DNA from: Candidatus Omnitrophota bacterium
GTDB taxonomy: Bacteria > Omnitrophota > Omnitrophia > Omnitrophales > JACQLI01
DNA length: 8,603 nucleotides
Assembly (NCBI GenBank): GCA_016204125.1
Contig: JACQLI010000022.1
Location: 1 to 8,603, forward strand
Direction of reading: 5' to 3'
A model generated the notes under the pieces. That model was not told the DNA's origin, did no database searches, and worked only from the letters and a program-made list of their open reading frames with translations. This document shows, piece after piece, positions 1-5,600 of this stretch; positions within the stretch are counted from its first letter, which is position 1; every line of letters starts with the position of its first letter. Made by a program: the position numbers and the translations under genes.

Positions 1-22
1 AGAAAGGTAAAAGTAAAGGTAT

Positions 23-28
23 TATAAT
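23..28 (+). promoter_or_regulatory. possible -10 box upstream of smpB
   Basis: A perfect TATAAT lies 14 bases before the smpB start codon. The window begins too close upstream for a convincing -35 box, and the predicted start of transcription would leave a leader of only about eight bases. It may be a chance match in an AT-rich gap; smpB could equally be read from an upstream gene outside the window. Confidence 0.2.
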
Positions 29-42
29 TCAATAGGTTAGGC

Positions 43-492
43 ATGACCACTGTTGCGACCAATCGACAGGCGAGCCATAAATACGAGCTCTTTGACAAAT
101 ACGAAGCGGGAATTGCCCTTAGGGGTTCAGAGGTTAAATCCCTGAGGGAGGGACGGGTTAATCTCAAAGATAGCTTCGTTCGGATTATCAAAGGAGAGGC
201 GTTTCTCTTTAACTGCCACATTACCCCCTATTCCCATATTCAAAATATTCAATTGGCAGATCCAGTGAGGATGCGGAAGCTCCTTCTTAAGCGGAGCGAG
301 ATTGACCGTTTGGCAGGTCAAACGTCACGCAAAGCACACACCATCATAGCGCTCTCGATTTACTTCAAGAAAGGCTTGGCCAAGGTCGAAATAGCAGTAG
401 CCAGGGGAAAAAAGGAGTATGACAAACGAGAGACGATTAAGCGCAGGATTGCCGATCGAGAAACCGAGCGGGCGATTAAGAAGCGGAAATAG
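43..492 (+). CDS. smpB: SsrA-binding protein SmpB
   Basis: SmpB binds the tRNA-like domain of tmRNA and delivers it with EF-Tu to ribosomes stalled on broken mRNA, so that the nascent peptide is tagged and the ribosome freed. The 149 residues match the family's usual length. Family hallmarks in order: an N-terminal segment with HKYELFDKYEAGI (about 12-24), GSEVKSLREGRVNLKDSF (about 28-45), the HITPYSH segment (about 59-65), DPVRMRKLLL (about 73-82), the strand IYFKKGLAKVEIAVARGKK (about 106-124), and YDKRE with a basic tail ending KKRK. That tail is the part that folds as a helix in the empty mRNA channel. The ATG at 43 gives the expected N-terminus; the ribosome site before it is weak (AGG at 34-36). 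The gene lies 22 bases upstream of its RNA partner ssrA on the same strand, which strongly supports the call. The usual KGxTLVPL stretch is altered here to RKAHTIIAL, a modest divergence. Confidence 0.97.
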   Translation: MTTVATNRQASHKYELFDKYEAGIALRGSEVKSLREGRVNLKDSFVRIIKGEAFLFNCHITPYSHIQNIQLADPVRMRKLLLKRSEIDRLAGQTSRKAHTIIALSIYFKKGLAKVEIAVARGKKEYDKRETIKRRIADRETERAIKKRK

Positions 493-514
493 GATTTATT
501 CATAGTATAAGATT

Positions 515-894
515 GGGGCTGACTAGATTCGACAGTGGACGATCTTTGATAGGAGAGCATGCCGAGGTTGTGAGGAGGCCTCGCAAAACACCTCACAAAA
601 CAACAAAAGCTGACAAACTCAGCTGGGCGAATCGGTCTTTTGGGCCGGTCGCTCTTCCTCTCGCCATTTAATTATGGCGACATCTCTTAGGACTTCAACC
701 CGTGAGTCTTTTGAGATGACCATTAGCGGGTTGCGTTCGGGCTTTTGCTTTCGGGGCTTGAACTAAGAGTTTGAAAGCTCGTCCCAGGAAATCGTTTCTC
801 TGCGAGTTCTTGGGATCAAATAAAACAGAGGCTAAGCATGTAGCGCTTCTTCAAAGAGGTTCTCTGGACGCGGGTGCAATTCCCGCCAGCTCCA
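515..894 (+). ncRNA. ssrA: transfer-messenger RNA (tmRNA)
   Basis: tmRNA acts as tRNA-Ala and as a short mRNA to rescue stalled ribosomes. The 5' GGGGCTG (515-521) pairs with CAGCTCC (887-893), one G.U included, and A894 is the discriminator. CCA is not encoded and must be added. The T-stem is GCGGG (870-874) with CCCGC (882-886), around the loop TGCAATT, which has G where the common loop TTCRANT has its second T. Three H-type pseudoknots can be drawn: CGAGG/CCTCG (563-567, 579-583) interlocked with TTGTGAGG/CCTCACAA (568-575, 591-598); CATCTC/GAGATG (681-686, 713-718) interlocked with CAACCCG/CGGGTTG (696-702, 727-733); and CTCG/CGAG (778-781, 803-806) interlocked with TCCCAGGAA/TTCTTGGGA (782-790, 807-815). 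The RNA is one-piece, not permuted, and about 380 nt. No clear promoter of its own is visible after smpB, so co-transcription is possible. Confidence 0.95.
609..671 (+). other. tmRNA proteolysis-tag reading frame
   Basis: The likely resume codon is GCT at 609, directly after an A-rich stretch downstream of the first pseudoknot. The frame reads ADKLSWANRSFGPVALPLAI and stops at TAA 669-671. The stop lies in the loop of a hairpin (CGCCAT 662-667 with ATGGCG 674-679, overlapping it slightly), like helix 5 of E. coli tmRNA, where the tag stop codon also sits in the loop. Alternative frames stop early or run far past this hairpin. Twenty residues with a hydrophobic end fits tag logic, although the ending LAI is unlike the common ALAA. 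The resume codon is inferred, not proven. Confidence 0.7.
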
Positions 895-928
895 GAACTT
901 ATTCAATAACCTATAAACGTGTGACGGA

Positions 929-1963
929 GTGATTCGACGATACACAACAGGTCAGCCGGAGATCGACCGACTGATTTCTGAGCTGATCGAAAAACTGGGT
1001 GGATCTCCTGATAAGGAGCTCCTTCAGGAGATGGTCACCACGGTCGTTCGGCTTCGGGACGAAAAGGTAGACCGAGGCGACCTTAAGATTCTCAACACAG
1101 CTGTCAAGGAACTCCGTTACTCCTTTAAGGTTTTCACACCTTATCGCTTAATCCGTAAAGTCGCGATCTTCGGCTCTGCCCGAACCCCCAAAACCACACC
1201 CGCTTACAAACAGGCTAAGGAATTTGCCCGCGAAATCACACGAAGAGGATGGATGGTGATTACAGGCGGCTCGACGGGGATCATGAATGCGGGCAATGAG
1301 GGGGGAGGGAGGGATAAAAGTTTTGGGATGAACATACGCCTTCCCTTTGAGCAAGAAGCAAACCCTGTGATAGCACGCGATCCGAAGCTGATCAATTTCA
1401 AATATTTCTTCACCCGCAAGCTCATGTTTCTCAAAGAATCAGACGCAACCGTCCTTTTTCCCGGTGGCTTTGGTACGCACGATGAGGGATTTGAAACCTT
1501 GACTCTTGTTCAGACAGGCAAGACAGAGCCGCGCCCCATTGTTTTCGTCGATCCACCTGGGAACGATTACTGGGACACTTTTCGAAGATTTGTTGAAAAG
1601 GGGCTTTTGAAAGAAAAAATGATCGATCCCGAGGATCTGGACCTCATGACATTCACCCATGATATTCAAGAAGCGATTCAAGAGGTGGTTGGTTTTTACC
1701 GAAACTATCATTCGCTTCGGTTTGTGGGTCACAAGCTGGTGGTTCGAATGCAGCATTCGCTAGAAAAGGGACAATTGAATCGGCTTAATAAGAATTTTCA
1801 GAGGATCATTCAGAGGGGAAAAATCGAGGCGGTCCGAGGGCCTCTTCAGGAAGAGGAAAACGAGCCTGAAACGCACAAACTCGAACGGATCGTCTTTGAA
1901 TTCAACCGTAAGGATTTTTCACTTCTTCGGAAGATGATTGATGTCATCAATGAAAATGAATAA
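929..1963 (+). CDS. LOG family protein (TIGR00730-type Rossmann-fold nucleotide phosphoribohydrolase)
   Basis: LOG proteins are cytosolic Rossmann-fold hydrolases that cleave the N-glycosidic bond of nucleoside 5'-monophosphates, releasing base and ribose 5-phosphate; plant LOG acts on cytokinin nucleotides and bacterial PpnN on purine nucleotides. Visible signatures are VAIFGSART (about 75-83) opening the fold, VITGGSTGIMNAGNEGG (about 110-126) as the glycine-rich loop, the RKLMFLKESDA helix and strand (about 164-174), and the diagnostic PGGFGTHDEGFE (about 179-190) with the catalytic-type glutamate, followed by QTGK. At 344 residues it exceeds the roughly 180-200-residue LOG core: about 70 helical residues precede it and a charged tail of about 100 follows, so the natural substrate should not be assumed to be a cytokinin. 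The start is GTG at 929: the frame has a stop at 914-916 and no earlier start. Spacing from GGAG is too tight, so ATG at 1030 remains a weaker alternative. Confidence 0.9.
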   Translation: MIRRYTTGQPEIDRLISELIEKLGGSPDKELLQEMVTTVVRLRDEKVDRGDLKILNTAVKELRYSFKVFTPYRLIRKVAIFGSARTPKTTPAYKQAKEFAREITRRGWMVITGGSTGIMNAGNEGGGRDKSFGMNIRLPFEQEANPVIARDPKLINFKYFFTRKLMFLKESDATVLFPGGFGTHDEGFETLTLVQTGKTEPRPIVFVDPPGNDYWDTFRRFVEKGLLKEKMIDPEDLDLMTFTHDIQEAIQEVVGFYRNYHSLRFVGHKLVVRMQHSLEKGQLNRLNKNFQRIIQRGKIEAVRGPLQEEENEPETHKLERIVFEFNRKDFSLLRKMIDVINENE

Positions 1964-1981
1964 GCTATCTGGGATTGGCTG

Positions 1982-2023
1982 TCAGGGATCAGCAACCGCT
2001 GACCCCTGTTCCCTGATCCCTGA
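1982..2023 (+). repeat. palindromic element with two alternative hairpins, possible terminator of the LOG gene
   Basis: TCAGGGATCAG (1982-1992) is perfectly complementary to CTGATCCCTGA (2013-2023), an 11-bp stem with a 20-base loop. The same left arm (1983-1992) can instead pair with CTGACCCCTG (1999-2008) with one mismatch. The element therefore holds one left arm and two competing right arms. It lies between the LOG stop codon and tRNA-Val and is followed by only a short T run (2024-2026), so a role in termination or 3'-end processing is plausible but unproven. It may belong to a dispersed repeat family. Confidence 0.6.
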
Positions 2024-2028
2024 TTTGC

Positions 2029-2102
2029 GGGCGTTTAGCTCAGCTGGTTAGAGCACTTCCCTTACAAGGAAGGGGTCCGTGGTTCGAATCCACGAACGCC
2101 CA
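2029..2102 (+). tRNA. tRNA-Val (anticodon TAC)
   Basis: The cloverleaf is complete: acceptor GGGCGTT (2029-2035) with AACGCCC (2095-2101), discriminator A2102, D-arm AGCTCAGCTGGTTAGAGC, anticodon stem CTTCC (2056-2060) with GGAAG (2068-2072) around loop CTTACAA, and a T-arm containing GGTTCGAATCC. The anticodon TAC at 2063-2065 reads valine codons. CCA is not encoded. It sits 18 bases before tRNA-Asp, so the two are probably transcribed together. Confidence 0.97.
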
Positions 2103-2120
2103 AAGGAATAACCTCTTACT

Positions 2121-2198
2121 GGGCGCGTAGCTCAATCTGGTTAGAGTATCGGATTGTCGATCCGAGGGTTGCGGGTTCAAGTCCCGTCGCGCCCGCCA
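2121..2198 (+). tRNA. tRNA-Asp (anticodon GTC)
   Basis: Acceptor GGGCGCG (2121-2127) pairs with CGCGCCC (2188-2194), with discriminator G2195. The anticodon stem TCGGA (2149-2153) with TCCGA (2161-2165) encloses loop TTGTCGA, giving anticodon GTC at 2156-2158. The T-arm contains GGGTTCAAGTCCC. The next three bases (2196-2198) are CCA, so the tail may be encoded, unlike tRNA-Val next door; this could also be chance. The 3' part of this gene is duplicated downstream. Confidence 0.96.
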
Positions 2199-2275
2199 TC
2201 ATCTTTATTAATCAGTACAATAGGGAAATGATGACTGGCGCTCTCTATAGGGATAGTCCCGAACGAAGTGAGGGG
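2178..2275 (+). repeat. tRNA-tail repeat, unit 1 (overlaps the real tRNA-Asp 3' end)
   Basis: The first unit starts with CAAGTCCCGTCGCGCCCG inside tRNA-Asp. A spacer follows with CATCAT (2196-region) facing ATGATG, then GGGAAATGATGACT. The unit ends with GGATAGTCCCG (2251-2261) and GAACGAAGTGAGGGG before the next copy of the tail. Spacing from the first tail copy to the second is 98 bases. Confidence 0.65.
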
Positions 2276-2373
2276 CAAGTCCCGTCGCGCCCGTCATTAT
2301 TCCCCACACTCGAATACTCTGGGAATAATGACTGTCCTCAGTTTACAGTGCTCGGACTAGTCCCGCCCGCCAT
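2276..2373 (+). repeat. tRNA-tail repeat, unit 2 and decayed third tail
   Basis: Positions 2276-2293 repeat the last 18 bases of tRNA-Asp (2178-2195) exactly, including the T-arm right side, acceptor right side and discriminator. The spacer that follows resembles that of unit 1: a hairpin, then GGGAATAATGACTG, then GGACTAGTCCCG. A third, shortened tail, AGTCCCGCCCGCCAT, follows at 2359-2373; compared with the real tail it lacks TCG. No 5' half of a tRNA precedes copies two and three, so these are tail fragments and not tRNA genes. Confidence 0.7.
2293..2332 (+). repeat. perfect 12-bp inverted repeat in the tRNA-tail repeat
   Basis: GTCATTATTCCC (2293-2304) is the exact reverse complement of GGGAATAATGAC (2321-2332), with a 16-base loop. 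No T run follows, so it is not a standard intrinsic terminator. The equivalent place in unit 1 has a weaker CATCAT/ATGATG pairing. Confidence 0.7.
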
Positions 2374-2635
2374 TTCCACTGCAGCAAAAACGAGCACAAA
2401 TCCTTCACAAAAACGCGCTCGATTAATTACTCACTTACTTTAAACTTTTAGACTGGTCATAACCCCTTATTTCTAGCTAGGTTAAGATGGCTTTTATAAT
2501 ATCTTAAGAAACTTGTAATATTGGTGAATATATGTTATTTTTTATACGTAACCAATGAGATGACTTAAAGTTGCACTAAAAGCAGGAAAAATAATTGAGC
2601 TTAACAACTCTGTTTTCTATTTTGAAAAAAATCTG
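2374..2635. other. AT-rich intergenic stretch, no gene seen
   Basis: No convincing reading frame, RNA gene or repeat is visible here. The composition is clearly more AT-rich than the flanking genes. It holds the possible -10 box at 2495-2500 and leads into the hairpin before the giant gene. A tight stop series (for example TGA at 2623-2625) closes the giant gene's frame upstream of its start. Confidence 0.6.
2495..2500 (+). promoter_or_regulatory. possible -10 box for the giant gene
   Basis: This is a perfect TATAAT about 195 bases before the giant gene's ATG. No good -35 box is found 16-18 bases upstream and there is no extended -10 TG, so the match is weak. If real, transcription would start near 2507 and leave a leader of about 185 nt containing the hairpin at 2636-2651. 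Confidence 0.25.
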
Positions 2636-2651
2636 AACTCCGAAAGGAGTT
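2636..2651 (+). terminator. GAAA-loop hairpin with T tract: intrinsic terminator or Shine-Dalgarno-sequestering hairpin
   Basis: AACTCC (2636-2641), loop GAAA (2642-2645) and GGAGTT (2646-2651) form a 6-bp stem followed by TTATTTT. This is the shape of a short rho-independent terminator. It also contains AAAGGAG (2643-2649), the only strong ribosome-binding sequence near the giant gene, with GGAG buried in the stem. As it stands only 41 bases before the ATG, it could end upstream transcription, attenuate the giant gene, or hide a ribosome site. Confidence 0.55.
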
Positions 2652-2656
2652 TTATT

Positions 2657-2695
2657 TTGAGTTTTCAAGTAAAGATCTTGAAAAAGTCTTTATGA
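2657..2695 (+). CDS. putative 12-codon leader mini-cistron (TTG start)
   Basis: TTG at 2657 lies seven bases after AAAGGAG, which is ideal spacing. The frame reads twelve codons (MSFQVKILKKSL, with TTG read as Met) and stops at TGA 2693-2695, overlapping both candidate ATG codons of the giant gene in the string ATGATGA. The arrangement would allow translational coupling. Against it: TTG is a rare start, the peptide has no known relative, and the Shine-Dalgarno may simply be part of a terminator. Confidence 0.3.
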   Translation: MSFQVKILKKSL

Positions 2696-5600
2696 TGAAC
2701 TGTCAAAGCGGAAATCCGAGACATTGGCTTCGCACCATCGCATTTGTGACAGCGCTTGTTTTCACTTGGACGAGCGTTGTTTGGGCGGACAGTAGCCTCA
2801 TCGCCCAATCCCTCACAGGAAAAAATAAGTTTCCCGCCCAGTCTGACGTTGCTTCCAGCGGGGCAATCAATTCACTTTTCGATTCATTAGACCTGCCTGA
2901 TTCAATCGCTCAAATCAAAAGTAGTTTTCAGGGATCACGTGACCGCGTTGTGATTCATATTCAAGACGCACACGTGAATGAAGAAGCACAGAGAAATATC
3001 TCCAAGGTTCTACAGTATTTTGTGGAACGACACGGTTTGAGTGTAATCAATCTTGAAGGCGCAGAAGGGGATCTTTATACAGAACTCTTTTCTTTCTTCC
3101 CGAGCAAGAAAGCGAGGAAGAGCATTTCTGATTATTTCCTTAAAGAGGGGAGACTTACCGGACCTGAGTACTTGGCCATCGTCGAGCGACCCGATGTCAA
3201 GCTCTACGGCGTTGAGGATCAGGCGATTTACGAAGAAAACAGAAAAGCTTACATCGAGGCATTGGATTCCAAAGAACAGGATGAAAGAATCCTCGATGAA
3301 ATCGGCAAGGTTTTAGAGGGTGTATCTCGACATGTCTTTTCTGACGACCTTCAGGAACTCTTCTTGAGGCATCAGGCGTTTCAAGAGGGAGGGAATGAGC
3401 TTGTTTCCTATATCGGATTCCTTAAAGGTACAGCTGAGAAGCATCATATTTCGCTTTATGACTACCCGTTGATTCATTCGCTTGTTTCATTGGTACAACT
3501 TGAAAGGGAGATTGATTTTGAGAAGGCAGAAGCAGAGATTGAGAACTTAACAAAGGATCTCCGGAAACTCCTCTCGCGGGAACGGCTGTCCCGATTCCTG
3601 GTCAACACGGTCCAATTCCGCATGAAGAAAATGAGACGGTCAGACTATTACGGATACCTCGAAGAGGAGATTAAAGACCTTCCGATTTTCGATATCGAGC
3701 AAACCCGATATGACAACCTTCTCAAGTATCTTCACTACATGCGCCTCTATGATTCAATCGACGTTAAGGTATTCGATGAGGTAGACGCAATTGAAAGGGC
3801 CGTCAAAAGCAAACTCTTTCGTTCCGCTGAGGAAATCGAGTTAGACCGTCTTTATCGAATCCATAGTATTTATCAAAAACTTTTTCATTTTACACTCACC
3901 AAGCAAGATGCCGATTTCTTTTACACGTATCGGGATCAGTTCAAAGTCGAAGCCTTCAGTCAGTTTCTAACCCCTCTTTTAGAAAAGTATCACTTTGCTT
4001 TCCGTCTCCCTGGAAATATGGATCAACTGGAGAAGGATCTCCCCCGTGTTGAACGTTTCTACTCGGTAGCGCTGAAGCGAGACCGGATTCTGATTGAGCG
4101 GGCGATTGAAAAGATGGAAAGAGACAATCAGAAGATCGCTGCGATTGTTACGGGAGGCTTCCATACCCCGGGGATTGAAAGGTATCTGAGAGAGCACGAT
4201 TATTCTTATCTGGTTATTGCACCGCGGATCTCGAAGGCGATCGATAGCGAAAAAGAGGCTGCGCTGTACGAGCAAGCGATCAAACAGAAACCGATGCCTC
4301 TTGAGAAACTTCTGGTCGAGGCCTTCTTCCCTCCAAAATCAGGCGTCCTGAATGATCCGAGATTCCAGCTTTCTACATGGCGAATGGTGGTCAATCGTGC
4401 TGAGGCGCGTCAACTCTTGTATGAAATGGCAAATGGTCGGTCGTCCAGAGAATTTAGCGAGATCCTCAAACAGTCGGTCCTTTTCTGGATATTGGTAGCG
4501 CTTCAAGAGGTCTTTAACCGCAAAAATGCGAAAGAGGCAGTAGCGTTTCTCAGGGCTGAGCTAAGGAAACACAATGAGCTTGCCTCTGTTGAGAGTTTTC
4601 TTGATATTTTAGAGAGGGGCGAATTGAGGAGCGATGGAGATAAACAATATTATATTATCCCAGCCGAAGCGTTGGGGGGACGCCATGATGAATCACTTGT
4701 CTTTGTTAAATACCGCTCCGAGGCAAGGTATTCCGAAGTTAAGAATATTTTAAGAAGTCGAGCATCTAGAGAGGAAATCAGTATTTCTGTTGATGGACAT
4801 GGAATTGCCGCAGCGGTTTTACCGAATTACCTTGTTGAAGGAATCAAACGCAGAGCCGAAGCACGTATGATTGGTGTTACCTCAGTGGAAGAGGTCAGGC
4901 GTCGCGAGACTGACACTGCTGCTGAAAAGTATTCAAAAGTTATTCAAGACAGAATAATGCGCAGAGAACTAAAAGCTCATGGAGAACAGCCAAAGGTTGT
5001 GCTAGCTGCTCAAATAATACAAGAGGACATTGACGTTGATGAGCAAAAAAGAAGAGTTTTGCTGCGAGAGACCATCATCGATTCTCACGGAGCTATTTCA
5101 ATGGAGGATTTGGAATATCTGGCTCCGAAATACGGCTATCCAAAGGCATGGTTATGGAGAGACATGAGACTACTTCAGCGTGATGGATTGATAAAACATG
5201 AGGGTCGTTACTACTATGATCCTCACAGTAGGTTTGCGAGAGAAGCCTCACAAGAGAAAGATTTTGGACTGGCGATCAGAAGACAGGGTGTGAAAGTAAG
5301 CATGGCGATTAGAAAAATCGCCGCCGCTCGGGATCTGAAGGAGCTTGCCCAGATTCTTAGAAATCTTCCCCTCGAGGTCATCCATGGAACTCAACAAGAC
5401 TACGACAGGGAGACTATTGCCACAATCGTAGAAAGAGTCGATGAAGCTAAGGATGTCCTGAATGTGTTGGAAGATGAAATGAGTCCCCTTGCTGAGTTAA
5501 CAAGAACCGCTGGAATATATTGGAAGGGGGCTGGACTAGCGGGAAAAGAGGTAACGAAAACCGATCTGCGGAAGAAGACGCAGCCGATAGTTGTGGAAAG

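Noticed and set aside
360..596. Antisense frame across the end of smpB and the start of tmRNA
   Set aside because: It overlaps two confidently identified genes on the other strand and shows no family features.
2178..2373. CRISPR array
   Set aside because: There are only two or three tail copies, with unequal spacing, and the repeated unit is a tRNA 3' end with related, not unique, spacers.
2276..2373. Additional tRNA-Asp gene or tRNA pseudogene
   Set aside because: No acceptor 5' strand, D-arm or anticodon arm precedes the repeated tail; only the 3' fragment is present.
2228..2443. 71-codon + strand frame downstream of tRNA-Asp
   Set aside because: It runs through the tRNA-tail repeats and the hairpin, has no ribosome site of note, and its sequence is low in protein-like pattern; the repeats explain the open frame.
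2199..2691. Integrase gene or insertion sequence between the tRNA tails and the giant gene
   Set aside because: No transposase or integrase frame and no terminal repeats with target duplication were found in this stretch.
3053..3316. 87-codon + strand frame inside the giant gene
   Set aside because: It is out of frame with a continuous coding sequence that carries motifs through this region; no evidence of a nested gene.
3979..4394. Antisense frames over the N-terminal domain of the giant gene
   Set aside because: They are shadows of the strongly protein-like + strand frame, with no ribosome sites or recognisable motifs.
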